From Desulfobulbaceae bacterium (GTDB lineage: Bacteria; Desulfobacterota; Desulfobulbia; Desulfobulbales; Desulfocapsaceae): a DNA stretch of 64,000 nt. Under the pieces are notes generated by a model. The model was given only the letters and a program-made list of their open reading frames with translations, did no database searches and was not told the DNA's origin. Of the stretch, positions 15,842 through 24,992 are shown piece by piece (the stretch's first letter is position 1; every line of letters starts with the position of its first letter). Position numbers and translations under genes: made by a program. The DNA lies in NCBI GenBank assembly GCA_031287565.1, contig JAITSS010000004.1, positions 1-64,000 of the forward strand. The letters run 5' to 3'.

Positions 15842-18286
15842 TTACTTAAATTTTACATACTGGCATAATAAACCAGCCAAAAAAAACAAAAAAGAAAGCA
15901 ATAAAAGAATTAAATAAGCCGGATAAAGGTGCATAATAATATTGTAATTCGTAATAATTGAAGAAAACTGGAGAGGATTAATTATTTTATCAAATGATTT
16001 GTTTGTTTTGAAATTTGAATCGCTATAATTGTTATGAAAGTAGTTTGGTAAATCAATAGTAGTATTAGTTATTTTTTGAAAATTTCCAAATGATAAATCG
16101 TCTCTTTTTATACTAAGATCTAAAATCGAATATACCGAGTAACTATTTGAAAATATACAATATATATTGGCGGTATGCATAAGATCTAATATATCGAATG
16201 TAAAATTCCGTGATAAATATGAAAGATAATCCGGACCTTCAGCAACAAACAATATAAGCTTATTTGTGCAGTTATTTGCATTTAAGAACTCAACCAGTGC
16301 GTTCAAAGAATCAGCCTGCCAATCGTGAGAAAGAACAAAAATATAGTATTCATAATTGGTCCTTCGCAAATGCTCCGCAAAACTTTTTGCAATTTTAGAT
16401 TTATTACCGTCTCCGTAAGACGCAGTATATATATTAAATTGCTGTGCTTTTGTGTTATTTATTATTTGTGGTATATTGAAAACTGGAGCGATATCATCTC
16501 TCCCTAAGCATGATGAAAAATAACAAAAATTTCCACCATCTCTCAAAGAAGATAGCTTAAGGTAATCAATAAAAGATGATGAGCTTAACTTTAAAAATGG
16601 CATACTCATATTGCCGACATCGTCATGCAATGAATAATTATTATGATTTTTAATTTTTTTTCTATAAAAAGAAATTAGTTTTTCGTTAACATCGGTAATT
16701 CTTCTCCAAAAACTATCCTCTAACGCCAAATAATATAGACTTGTTACAGTTCGCTGTACACTTGATGGATTTTGACTCCGAATTAAAACTAAACTATTCC
16801 CTGACAATAAGGCAGATCTAGATAGTAACCCTACAACATCGGATACATTATCCAGATCAAATTTTTTATTTGTGAAATATTGCATATTTTTCAAAATATG
16901 ATTTTTTATTTCTCCATGTAATTTTTCAATAGACAGTCTGGAGTTTTTAGTTATTGAACGTTTTGGATTATCTATAGCGCCATATAATAACATCATGATA
17001 TCGTCAGTTATAAATACTGCATCACTTGTTATGGTTGAAAATCTTTCTCTCGCCACATATACCCCTGAATTTGTCATACTCATCGTATGATATAATGAAT
17101 AGGGCAGATAAGATGAGATGCTTGGAATAATAATAAAATCTGTTAATAGTCCGCCAATATCTAATGCTGGATGCGAATAAACATAAGAGAATGGTGCGGC
17201 ATTCATTTGGAGACCATGATCAATATAACGCGTCATGTTAAGCTTTATATGTGTATTATCATTACGATATGTATTTTGAGGATATCCTGGAAAGTGCTTT
17301 GGAATACAAACAACATTAGCGTCTTGAAATCCCAAGATGGCGGCCAAGGCACTTAAAGCAACAATCCTATGATCATGACCAAAGGATCGCCTCCCTATGG
17401 TTTGATCCGATAAAGATATCCTCCTATCAAGCACAGGCCCCAATATATAATCAATATAATAATTATTCTTAAGCTTTATCGCAAAATCATAAGCCATCTT
17501 ATAAATAAACGGTAGAGAGCGACTTGATGCAAGTGCCGACTGGTCTAGCAAAGAGATGTCTTTATATTGAAATTCGATATCAGCGAATATCTTAATCCCC
17601 GTTTTTTCCTTTTGATTCTTAATAAAAAATAAAAAATCATCTAGAAGCTTACATTGCTCAAGGGCATATATACTTTGTTGAGATATAAATATATTTAATA
17701 CATCCCCATTTATTATTATTTCTTTAAATCCCTCCAGGTCATTTTCATTTTCAATTATAAACTCAACAACTAAAGGCAATTTTGAATATTGCTGGTTCTC
17801 TTTTGCCCATTTTTTATTGACAAAATATATCAAATCATCTTCATAAGATGGTATCATTATACGATTAAAACTAAAATAACAAACAGAACATGCCAACAAG
17901 AAACAAAACATGGATATCATATAAAAAGCTAAGCCCCAACCGCGCGACAGCTTCGCTCTCTGCAAACCAAACCCGATGAAAAAGGCAACAACCCCTTCGC
18001 TTAGAAGAAGTTTAAATTGAGTTGCCGCCTCAACATTAAATTTTTCCAAATGGCTTGAAATATCCCTAATTAAAAAATCTAAAACTAAATTTAATGACGG
18101 ATAGTTGCCATTTGATAAAAGTCTATAAACGGAATCATACGAATACCAAACCGAATACGTAACTTTAGTAAAGTAGACTAGAGAAATACACAAAAGTAAA
18201 AAATAACAAAAAAAACGAAGCCGGCGTGGAAACCATGGGAAGATTTTTTCTTGTATCACCCCTATCCAACTAAAAAAAGCATCCAT
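15842..18286 (-). CDS. Membrane-anchored GH3/NagZ-like protein (island cargo)
   Basis: An 814-residue protein, strongly AT-rich and unlike its surroundings. Three predicted membrane segments lie at the N-terminus (about 22-47, 92-108, 117-140) and one at the C-terminus (about 782-806), enclosing a large soluble part. Residues about 170-540 follow the NagZ-type glycoside hydrolase family 3 barrel: ILGPVLDRR (281-289), IGRRSFGHDHRIVALSALAA (297-316), KHFPG (330-334), D343/H346 in NDNTH, and FITDDIMM with D428 aligned to the catalytic nucleophile of NagZ (FSDDLSM). Residues about 600-740 resemble a GH3 C-terminal alpha/beta domain. The substrate-binding DQEGGRV motif of NagZ is replaced (FADIEFQYK), so the substrate may differ or activity may be lost. 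GGGGAGGTG precedes the ATG. No partner gene is intact nearby. The function is unknown. Confidence 0.75.
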   Translation of the reverse strand: MDAFFSWIGVIQEKIFPWFPRRLRFFCYFLLLCISLVYFTKVTYSVWYSYDSVYRLLSNGNYPSLNLVLDFLIRDISSHLEKFNVEAATQFKLLLSEGVVAFFIGFGLQRAKLSRGWGLAFYMISMFCFLLACSVCYFSFNRIMIPSYEDDLIYFVNKKWAKENQQYSKLPLVVEFIIENENDLEGFKEIIINGDVLNIFISQQSIYALEQCKLLDDFLFFIKNQKEKTGIKIFADIEFQYKDISLLDQSALASSRSLPFIYKMAYDFAIKLKNNYYIDYILGPVLDRRISLSDQTIGRRSFGHDHRIVALSALAAILGFQDANVVCIPKHFPGYPQNTYRNDNTHIKLNMTRYIDHGLQMNAAPFSYVYSHPALDIGGLLTDFIIIPSISSYLPYSLYHTMSMTNSGVYVARERFSTITSDAVFITDDIMMLLYGAIDNPKRSITKNSRLSIEKLHGEIKNHILKNMQYFTNKKFDLDNVSDVVGLLSRSALLSGNSLVLIRSQNPSSVQRTVTSLYYLALEDSFWRRITDVNEKLISFYRKKIKNHNNYSLHDDVGNMSMPFLKLSSSSFIDYLKLSSLRDGGNFCYFSSCLGRDDIAPVFNIPQIINNTKAQQFNIYTASYGDGNKSKIAKSFAEHLRRTNYEYYIFVLSHDWQADSLNALVEFLNANNCTNKLILFVAEGPDYLSYLSRNFTFDILDLMHTANIYCIFSNSYSVYSILDLSIKRDDLSFGNFQKITNTTIDLPNYFHNNYSDSNFKTNKSFDKIINPLQFSSIITNYNIIMHLYPAYLILLLLSFLFFLAGLLCQYVKFK

Positions 18287-18378
18287 CGCACCTCCCCTTG
18301 CTGTATAGAGTATAAAAAGTGAGAGTTTTCACCCAAATATAGATTCAATTTAGGTTTATTGTCTAAAAAATATAGCTA

Positions 18379-18727
18379 TAGCAAACGGCATAAATAATAG
18401 TGCTTGAAATATATTTGATGGTAGTATATAATGGTGTAGGGAGGGCTAGTATATGCCTGCATGAAATTATAAAACCAATCGAGATCAGTTGTTAGCCGAA
18501 GGACAAATTATTGTCAATTCTACCGACGATGCCAAGTTTCAGTATAAAGTAGAAATAGTTAATCTTGTTCTGGCTGGTATAACGCCTTCGTTTTTAAGTC
18601 AACACTCAGCTGACAGCAAGAACGCCATTACGCTTTGGGTAAAGAAAGTCGATGAACAGGGGTTTGAATCATTAAAAACAAAGAAACAGCCTGGGCGACC
18701 TTCGAAACTCTCTGCATCAGACTTGGC
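18379..18727 (+). mobile_element. IS630-like element, 5' fragment, interrupted by IS1
   Basis: Begins at an end sequence (TAGCAAACGGCAT after TA) shared with the MITE-like repeat at 15689-15791. It contains the start of a helix-turn-helix transposase and is cut at 18727/18728 by the left end of an IS1-family element. The right end is not present beyond the IS1 fragment. Confidence 0.65.
18461..18727 (+). pseudogene. IS630-type transposase, N-terminal HTH part
   Basis: About 80 codons of a winged-helix N-terminus: LVLAGITPSFLSQHSAD, ITLWVKKVDEQGFESLKTKK, QPGRPSKLSASDLA. This is the usual N-terminal layout of IS630-like transposases. Removing one A in ATGAAATTAT near 18462 would restore an ATG-initiated frame (MNYKTNRDQLLAEG), so there is a probable frameshift as well as truncation by IS1 at 18728. 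Not functional. Confidence 0.65.
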
Positions 18728-19495
18728 GGTGATGTCATGAAATGGTTGGATAGTAATTTTAATTTGTGATATGATTGACGAAAATCAATAACGAGGTGGA
18801 ATATGGTTTATATTAAAGTATTATGTCCGCATTGCGGGAGTGATGACATTGTTTTACATGGTAAAAATACGAACGGCAAGCAGAGGTTATTGTGTCGAAA
18901 TCCAGAATGTTCACATAAGACGTTTCAGCTTGATTATGCTTACAACGCCTGCAAACCTGATATAAAACAACAAATTATTGATATGGATATGAATGTGTCA
19001 GGGACTTGCGATACATGACGTGTCCTTAACATTTCAAAAGATACTGTTACTGAGAGTTTTTAAAAAACAGAAAAATTCCCAAAGCAAGTTAACGAAGAAT
19101 ACCTTTCAAAACTTGATTCCAATCGACAAATTGATATAAAAGTTCAAAATGCGTTAGATATTGAAATGGATGGAATGTGGAGTTTTTATCAAAAGAAAAA
19201 AATCAAATATGGTTGTAGTGGGCAGTTGATCACGCTACAAATACACCTATCGTCTACACATCTGGAACTCGCGAATATAAATATCTTGATGAACTCTTGG
19301 AATTATTAAAGCCTTTCAATATCAGAACTGTTTATACAGATGATAACTTTGCATACTCATCAAGAATTTCCGCCGACCATCTTGTTGTAAGCAAGAAAAA
19401 CACTCAGCAAATCGAAAGAAATCATTTAATGCTTCGCACACGAATTAAAAGGCTTTGTCGGAAAACTATATGCTTTTCTAAAAATAAAGATATCC
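18728..19495 (+). mobile_element. IS1-family element, 5' fragment with left inverted repeat
   Basis: Starts with the left terminal repeat GGTGATGTCATGAAATGG (18728-18745) and carries an InsA-like zinc-ribbon frame and most of InsB. It stops abruptly at 19495, immediately before the etfA terminator. The missing right end is the part retained by the fragment at 15347-15667, and the two copies overlap by 240 bp in the same orientation. It is inserted in the IS630-like transposase. Confidence 0.85.
18803..19495 (+). pseudogene. IS1-type InsA/InsB transposase, decayed
   Basis: The first 60 codons encode an InsA-like zinc ribbon (CPHCGSDDIVLHGKNTNGKQ, then RLLCRNPECSHKTFQLDYAY and KQQIIDMDMN). This frame closes at TGA 19016-19018. 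The InsB part continues in shifted frames: DIEMDGMWSFYQKKK, then KNQIWL, an in-frame TAG where Trp is expected, then WAVDHATNTPIVYTSGTREY and the C-terminal segment shared with the left copy. Stops, frameshifts and the missing end make it inactive. Confidence 0.8.
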
Positions 19496-19506
19496 TACCT
19501 AAAAAA

Positions 19507-19537
19507 GCCCGGTTCTGATATAATTTCAGAACCGGGC
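19507..19537 (-). terminator. Rho-independent terminator of etfA operon
   Basis: A 12-bp perfect stem (GCCCGGTTCTGA at 19507-19518 with its complement at 19526-19537; 7-nt loop). On the minus strand it is followed by TTTTTT (19506-19501), 38 bases after the etfA stop. A classic intrinsic terminator. Confidence 0.92.
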
Positions 19538-19575
19538 CGTCAAACGTTGTGATGTAACAGAACAGATAGGCAGGC

Positions 19576-20493
19576 TTACAGCGCTTTTACTTTTTCGGTT
19601 AACGCGGGCACAAACTGCATCAGATCGGCGACCACCAAAACATCGGCGACTTCACCGATCGGCGCATCTTTGTCGGTGTTAATGGCGACGATGAACTCGG
19701 ATTTTTTCATACCGGCCAAATGTTGCACCGCGCCAGAAATACCGCAAGCGACATACATTTTGGGCGAGACGGTCTGGCCGGTGGTGCCGACCTGGCGGTT
19801 ATGATCCGCCCAGCCGTTATCGACAACCGGACGTGATGCGCCATACTCTCCACCCAGAGCCTCGGCAAGGGCGGCGATCACGGCGACATTTTCCGGTTTG
19901 CCGACGCCGCGTCCGGCGCTGACGATAATTTCGGCCTTGGTCAGATCAACGCCAGTTTTCGGCGCGGCTTCATAACCGCCGAATTCCACCTTGCCGGTGG
20001 CGCTCGTGCTGATTTTTTCCACCTGCGGCGCGGCGGTGATGGGCGCGGCGGGCGAAAACGCCCCGGCTTGCAACGTGACAACGGTCTTCGCGGTGCTACA
20101 GGCGATAGTGCGACGCAGTTTGGCGTTGCAGGCGGGCATAACCAGCTTGCCGCCCTCAACGGCGATTACTTCAGAAATCTGCGCGGCTTTCAGGGCGCAA
20201 GCCACGCGCGGGGCCAAATCCCAACCATACGAGGAATGGGAAAACACAATCATATCCGGATTCTCTTTACCGACCACATCCAGGACCAACTGTTTGTGTA
20301 CTTCCGGGTTGTATTCGCCACAGGCGGCGACGTCGGCCAGATACAATGTACCGGCATATCCGGGTAGCGACGCTTCATTACCAACCATCATCATGACGCT
20401 TTCCGCGCCCATCTTCTCGGCGAACGCAGCCAGCTCGTTGCTGGTGGCAAGCGCCTTTCCGTCTCTGTACTCCGCCACTAACAGTAATTTCAT
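19576..20493 (-). CDS. etfA: Electron transfer flavoprotein, alpha subunit
   Basis: A 305-residue EtfA. With EtfB it binds FAD and AMP and accepts electrons from acyl-CoA dehydrogenases. The C-terminal FAD domain is clear: IIVSAGRGVGKPENV, ASRPVVDNGWADHNRQVGTT, GQTVSPKMYVACGISGAVQH, IVAINTDKDAPIGEVADVLV. The N-terminal alpha/beta domain starts at MKLLLVAEYRDGK. AGGAGGGAG precedes the ATG, 12 bases after etfB. Last gene of an operon with acyl-CoA dehydrogenase, an Fe-S oxidoreductase and etfB, followed by a strong terminator. Confidence 0.96.
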   Translation of the reverse strand: MKLLLVAEYRDGKALATSNELAAFAEKMGAESVMMMVGNEASLPGYAGTLYLADVAACGEYNPEVHKQLVLDVVGKENPDMIVFSHSSYGWDLAPRVACALKAAQISEVIAVEGGKLVMPACNAKLRRTIACSTAKTVVTLQAGAFSPAAPITAAPQVEKISTSATGKVEFGGYEAAPKTGVDLTKAEIIVSAGRGVGKPENVAVIAALAEALGGEYGASRPVVDNGWADHNRQVGTTGQTVSPKMYVACGISGAVQHLAGMKKSEFIVAINTDKDAPIGEVADVLVVADLMQFVPALTEKVKAL

Positions 20494-20505
20494 GGTCGCT
20501 CCCTC

Positions 20506-21279
20506 CTACTTGAGAACCGAAGTTTTTTCTTTCAGAATCGCAATCAGCTTATCAACCAAGGCTGGAACATCGCCTTCCAGGATCATGCCGCCGCCTTTCT
20601 TTTCCGGGAAGAACATCTTCTCGGTGCTCTGGCGAGCATCAACTTTCAAAAGGTCGGCGACCGCCAATGTATCAAGCGGTTTCTTTTTGGCCTTCATGAT
20701 ATTGGGCAGAGTCGGGTAGCGCGGCGTATTCAAGCCAAGCTGGCAGGTGACGAGCGCCGGCAGTTTGGCGGACACCTTCGCTTTCACGCCGCCTTCCAGC
20801 TCGCGTTTCACTTCAATCGCGCCACCGGCATAGGCAAAGCCGACGATGGTCGAAATTGACGGGATGCCCAACATCTCGGCCACCAGGATACCCACTTGGG
20901 CGCTACCGCGATCCTGGGATTGCATACCGGTGAAGACAATATCAAAACCTTTGTCCTTGGCGAACTCGGCGATAATACCGGCAATTTGATAGGGTTCCTT
21001 CTTGAAGGATTCATTATCGACGACGTGGACGGCGCGGTCGCAACCCATGGCCAAGGCTTTTTTCAGCGGCTCAATGGCCTTGTCGCCTCCAATGGTCAAT
21101 ACGGTCAGTTCGGCGTCCTTTTCTTTTTCACGCAGTTGCACGGCCTGCTCGACGGCGTATTCGTCGTACTCGTTCATTCGCCAAGCCAATTCGGACGTGT
21201 CATACCACGCGCCATCCGCCGCCACTTTGAACTTGGATTCCATGTCCGGAACCTGCTTGATGCACACCAGAATTTTCAT
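20506..21279 (-). CDS. etfB: Electron transfer flavoprotein, beta subunit
   Basis: A 257-residue EtfB, the partner of EtfA. Signature segments: MKILVCIKQVPDMESKFKV, MNEYDEYAVEQAVQLRE, GCDRAVHVVDN, the FTGMQSQDRGSAQVG nucleotide (AMP)-binding loop and LGLNTPRYPTLPNIMKAKKK, the recognition-loop region that contacts dehydrogenases. The start at 21279 follows AGGAGG and is preferred to an in-frame start 9 codons upstream. It sits between the Fe-S oxidoreductase and etfA. Confidence 0.96.
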   Translation of the reverse strand: MKILVCIKQVPDMESKFKVAADGAWYDTSELAWRMNEYDEYAVEQAVQLREKEKDAELTVLTIGGDKAIEPLKKALAMGCDRAVHVVDNESFKKEPYQIAGIIAEFAKDKGFDIVFTGMQSQDRGSAQVGILVAEMLGIPSISTIVGFAYAGGAIEVKRELEGGVKAKVSAKLPALVTCQLGLNTPRYPTLPNIMKAKKKPLDTLAVADLLKVDARQSTEKMFFPEKKGGGMILEGDVPALVDKLIAILKEKTSVLK

Positions 21280-21317
21280 ACTGTATTCCTCCAGTCGTTC
21301 ACCCATTATCGGCGGCC

Positions 21318-23306
21318 TCAGGCCACCAGTCTCTCCGCGAGTATCTCAGTGATATCACGAGGTTTCATACTTCCTTCAAAACCCGCTCCTTTGATGCCGT
21401 CCTCAAACATGGTCAAACAGAACGGACAGTTGGAGACAAGTGTCTCCGCGCCAGTTTCCGCTGCCATTTTCACACGATGGATATTGATGCGTTCGCCAAG
21501 TTTTTCCTCAGCCATGATGCGCCCGCCGCCGGCGCTGCAACAGAAGCCTTCATCTTTATTCTTCGCCATTTCTTTCATCGTCGCGCCCGCCGCCTGAAGC
21601 AGTATCCTGGGTGCGTCATAGATGTCGTTGTGACGACCGAGATAGCAGGAATCGTGATAGGTGCAATTGAGTCCATCGGCTTTGACCCGCAGTTTGCCCG
21701 ACGCCAGCAGGTTAGCGAGAAACACGGTGGAGTGCTCGACCGGAATATCAAAGCCCATGTCGCGGTAATCTTTGCTCAAGGTGTTGAAACAGTGCGGACA
21801 GGCGGTGACAATTTTTTTGACGCCGTAGGTCTTCATCATTTCAATGTTTTCGTTGGCCAGGCTTTGATACAGGTATTCGTTGCCCATTTTGCGCATCGGC
21901 TCGCCGCAGCATTTCTCCTCTTTGCCCAGAATGCCGACGTTGACGCCGGCCGCCTTGCAGAGGGCGATAAAACTTTTGGCCACCGCGATATTGCGTTTGT
22001 CAAACGAGGCGTAACAGCCAACAAAATAGAGAACATCGACATCGGCATTTTTCTCCAGCACCGCCACATCCAAATCTTTCGCCCAGTCGCCACGACCGGC
22101 ATAGCCCATGCCCAGCGGATTGCCGTTAACCTCGGTCTGCTCCATCGCGGTCATAACTTCATCGCCAGGAAATTCACCTTCCATCAGCACCAGGCTGCGG
22201 CGCAGATCGACGATTTTTTTCACGTGTTCAATGGACGCCGGACAGATTTCCTGACAGGCCCGACAGGTGGTGCACGACCACAGCGCATCTTTGCCGATCA
22301 GCTCAATCAGGCTGGCGTCCGGGGTATTGAAGGCGGCTTCGCTGATCTGGTTGACCACTTTTTTCGGCGACAGCGGTTTGCCGGTGTTGTAGGCCGGGCA
22401 ACGTTCCTGACAGCGGTTGCACAGGGTGCAGGCGTCGCCGTCGAAAATGTCCTTCCAGGTGAAATCCGCAACCTCGGTGGCGCCGAATTTTTCAATGTCT
22501 TCCTGTTCGAGGTTGATGTTAACCAGTTTCCCCTTTGGCCCGCGGTCGGCGAAAAAGTAGTTGAAGCTGGTGTTGATGATGTGGCGGAATTTGGTGTGTG
22601 GGATGAGCATGAAAAAGCCCATAACCATGAGCAGATGCAACCACCAGACAACCCGGTGCGTCGCCAGTTGCCCGCCTTCGCCAAGGCCGGAAAAGAGCAG
22701 GGCGAAAATGTAGCCAACCGGCGACCAGAATTTGTTTGCGGTGTTCATCTCGGTGGCGGCCATGCGCGCGCCTTCGATAATGAAACCGGACAAAAGAATC
22801 GCCATCAGCAGGATGTGCATGATGGCGTCGTCTTTTTTGGTATCCAAGCCTTCAGGCGGGTTGAAATAGCGGCGAAATGCCAGCATTCCCAGCATGACAA
22901 TCGCCGCCAGACCGGCCAAGTCAAGGACAAGGGAGAATATTTTATAAAGTCCCCCTTTTAGAAACTTGTATCCCCACAGCAGATTGGTGAAATCCGCCTG
23001 AAGAACAATCAGTGTCGTGCCGATGAAGAGCAGGAAAAAAGACCAGAAGAATATCGCGTGCCACATGCCGGGGCGGCGCACCCGCGCCACCTTGAGCTGC
23101 ATGAAAATCATCCGCATCGCATCGACCAGGCGCGCCTGCCAGTTATCCATACGATTGACAGGCTGGCCAAGCCGATACACCTGAATGCGTTCGAGAAAGC
23201 CGCGGATGAGCACGACCATCGCCGCGATGAACAACAAATACATCGGTGCCAGCGTCATGAAGCCGTGGCCGACATTCCAGTAAATCTCGCGGGTAAACTC
23301 CTCCAT
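21318..23306 (-). CDS. Membrane Fe-S oxidoreductase linked to ETF (EtfD/HdrD-like)
   Basis: A 662-residue fusion. The N-terminal 240 residues hold five to six membrane helices resembling NarI-type cytochrome b (LAPMYLLFIAAMVVLI, IFFWSFFLLFIGTTLIV and others). Then come two [4Fe-4S] motifs (CTLCNRCQERCPAYNTGK and CTTCRACQEICPASIEH, about 290-365) and two cysteine-rich CCG domains (CCGEPMRKMG, CPHCFN; CYLGRHNDIYD, CCSAGGGR). Proteins of this type, encoded beside etfBA, oxidise ETF and pass electrons to quinone or another membrane carrier. That role fits the operon with acyl-CoA dehydrogenase. The ATG has CAGGAG upstream. Confidence 0.88.
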   Translation of the reverse strand: MEEFTREIYWNVGHGFMTLAPMYLLFIAAMVVLIRGFLERIQVYRLGQPVNRMDNWQARLVDAMRMIFMQLKVARVRRPGMWHAIFFWSFFLLFIGTTLIVLQADFTNLLWGYKFLKGGLYKIFSLVLDLAGLAAIVMLGMLAFRRYFNPPEGLDTKKDDAIMHILLMAILLSGFIIEGARMAATEMNTANKFWSPVGYIFALLFSGLGEGGQLATHRVVWWLHLLMVMGFFMLIPHTKFRHIINTSFNYFFADRGPKGKLVNINLEQEDIEKFGATEVADFTWKDIFDGDACTLCNRCQERCPAYNTGKPLSPKKVVNQISEAAFNTPDASLIELIGKDALWSCTTCRACQEICPASIEHVKKIVDLRRSLVLMEGEFPGDEVMTAMEQTEVNGNPLGMGYAGRGDWAKDLDVAVLEKNADVDVLYFVGCYASFDKRNIAVAKSFIALCKAAGVNVGILGKEEKCCGEPMRKMGNEYLYQSLANENIEMMKTYGVKKIVTACPHCFNTLSKDYRDMGFDIPVEHSTVFLANLLASGKLRVKADGLNCTYHDSCYLGRHNDIYDAPRILLQAAGATMKEMAKNKDEGFCCSAGGGRIMAEEKLGERINIHRVKMAAETGAETLVSNCPFCLTMFEDGIKGAGFEGSMKPRDITEILAERLVA

Positions 23307-23345
23307 GTTTTTTCTCCTGCCCTTGACAAGTTAGTGGTTATATGA

Positions 23346-24491
23346 TTAGCGGGTCAGCGCTGTGCCGATAACCAAGCGTTGTACCTCGCTGGTCCCTTCG
23401 TAAATCTCGGTGATCTTCGCGTCACGCATCATCCTCTCGACCGGGAATTCGCGAGTATAACCATAGCCGCCGAAGAGCTGTACGGCCTGGGTGGTGACTT
23501 TCATCGCGGTTTCACTGGCGAAGAGTTTCGCCATAGCGGCCTGCTGACCGTAGGGCAGTTTGTGGCTGGCGCGGTAGGCGGCACTGTAAACCAATAAGCG
23601 GGCCGCTTCAACCTGCGTCGCCATGTCGGCAAGCTGGAAATTGACGCCCTGGAAGCTGGCGACCGGTTGGTCGAATTGTTTGCGTTCTTTGGTGTAGTTG
23701 ATGGCGGCTTCCAAAGCGCCCTGGGCGATACCCAGAGCCTGGGAAGCGATGCCGATACGTCCGCCGTCGAGGGTTTTCATGGCGATTTTGAAACCGATGC
23801 CTTCCTCGCCCAACAGATTTTCGGCGGGAACTTCGCAGTTTTCAAAAACCAATTCCATGGTGGGCGACGAACGGATGCCCATCTTCTTCTCTTTTTTACC
23901 AAAGGAGAAACCCGGCGTGCCTTTCTCGACGACGAAGGCGCTGATGCCGTGGTGTTTCTGGGCGTTTTTGTCGGTGCGGGCGAAAACGATATAGGTATCG
24001 GCCTCGCCGGCGTTGGTGATGAAAATCTTGCTGCCGCTGATCGCGTAGCCTTTACTGGTCTTGACCGCAAAGGTCTTGGTGCCGCCGGCGTCGCTGCCTG
24101 CGGACGGCTCGGTCAGGCCAAACGCGCCCATTTTGCTCCCTTCGGCCAGCGGTTTCAAAAATTTCAGTTTCTGCTCATGGTTGCCGAACAGATAAATCGG
24201 GTTGGCGCCCAGCGACAAATGCGCCGACAGGGTGACGCCGGTTGAACCACAGACGCGGGACAATTCTTCAACCGCGATCGCGTAGCTGTTGTAATCAGAG
24301 CCAGCGCCGCCGTACTCCTCCGGGAAGACGATGCCGGTCAGTCCCAACTCGGCCAGGCGATCGAACATCAGCGCCCGGTCAAAATGCTCGGTTTCGTCGC
24401 GCTCCGCCGCGCTGGGCGCGACTTCTTTCTCGGCGAATTCCCGTACCATGTTGCGCAACAAGGTCTGCTCTTCGGTTAATTCAAAATTCAT
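23346..24491 (-). CDS. Acyl-CoA dehydrogenase (short/medium-chain type)
   Basis: A 381-residue FAD-dependent acyl-CoA dehydrogenase. Motifs: [20 protein letters not shown] and [20 protein letters not shown] (flavin binding), [19 protein letters not shown], the [22 protein letters not shown] signature, and the catalytic Glu in [17 protein letters not shown], in the position used by butyryl/short-chain enzymes. The start at 24491 has AAAGGAG; an upstream in-frame extension lacks family similarity. It is the first gene of the operon with the Fe-S oxidoreductase and etfBA, so electrons from acyl-CoA oxidation probably go to ETF. It could also work in reverse in anaerobes. The exact substrate cannot be read from sequence. 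Confidence 0.93.
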   Translation of the reverse strand: MNFELTEEQTLLRNMVREFAEKEVAPSAAERDETEHFDRALMFDRLAELGLTGIVFPEEYGGAGSDYNSYAIAVEELSRVCGSTGVTLSAHLSLGANPIYLFGNHEQKLKFLKPLAEGSKMGAFGLTEPSAGSDAGGTKTFAVKTSKGYAISGSKIFITNAGEADTYIVFARTDKNAQKHHGISAFVVEKGTPGFSFGKKEKKMGIRSSPTMELVFENCEVPAENLLGEEGIGFKIAMKTLDGGRIGIASQALGIAQGALEAAINYTKERKQFDQPVASFQGVNFQLADMATQVEAARLLVYSAAYRASHKLPYGQQAAMAKLFASETAMKVTTQAVQLFGGYGYTREFPVERMMRDAKITEIYEGTSEVQRLVIGTALTR

Positions 24492-24992
24492 AGTCCATCT
24501 CCTTTTTGAGAGGATTGAGGGGAAAATAGCCGCGTCAGTTTGATAATTTTTATTTATCTTGCGCCGGGCGCGGCCCTTGTTTTTCGCAGTCGGTATATAT
24601 TCGTCGATTCCGTTCCGGTCAAGATTTTTTGCCAACAAATTTGAAGACAAACATAAGCGCAAAATAATGATGAACCTTTGTTTCTAAAATATACATGGTC
24701 GCTATATCTCCGATAAATTGACGAATATAAAGATAAATTCATCAAAGTCGCGCCATTGGATGCGAGTCCGCGCATCGTTTGTTGCAAGGATTGCAGGCGA
24801 TTGCCATCCTTATAGGAATTGAAAGCGGCTCGATGTTAAGAAAAATTGATAATTAAAAATACAATTTTTCATTCTTAAACGCGGGCAAAAAGCGCGCGGT
24901 CGGAAAGGCGCAACCTCGCCGACATGGTGAGCGACGATGCCGCGCGCCATGTGACGAGGGAACATTGTGGGGAGGCGCCGTCCTCCGTTCCG
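24492..24992. other. Intergenic region upstream of acyl-CoA dehydrogenase
   Basis: About 500 bases without a supported gene. It should contain the promoter of the acyl-CoA dehydrogenase operon (leftward) and the end of the pyruvate carboxylase transcript. A GC-rich hairpin (GGAGG...CCTCC within an outer GGAAC...GTTCC, about 24960-24996) adjoins the pycB stop and may terminate it. The central part (24830-24870) is AT-rich. I see no ncRNA or riboswitch signature. Confidence 0.4.

Noticed and set aside
15650..15860. Open plus-strand frame across the IS1 right end and MITE-like repeat
   Set aside because: No start codon, crosses a terminal repeat boundary and consists of low-complexity AT-rich codons.
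21477..22961. 494-codon plus-strand frame
   Set aside because: It is the antisense of the Fe-S oxidoreductase gene; its His-rich translation mirrors that gene's codons.
24554..24787. Small minus-strand frame in the gap before the acyl-CoA dehydrogenase
   Set aside because: No ribosome-binding site, no similarity and atypical composition; treated as intergenic.
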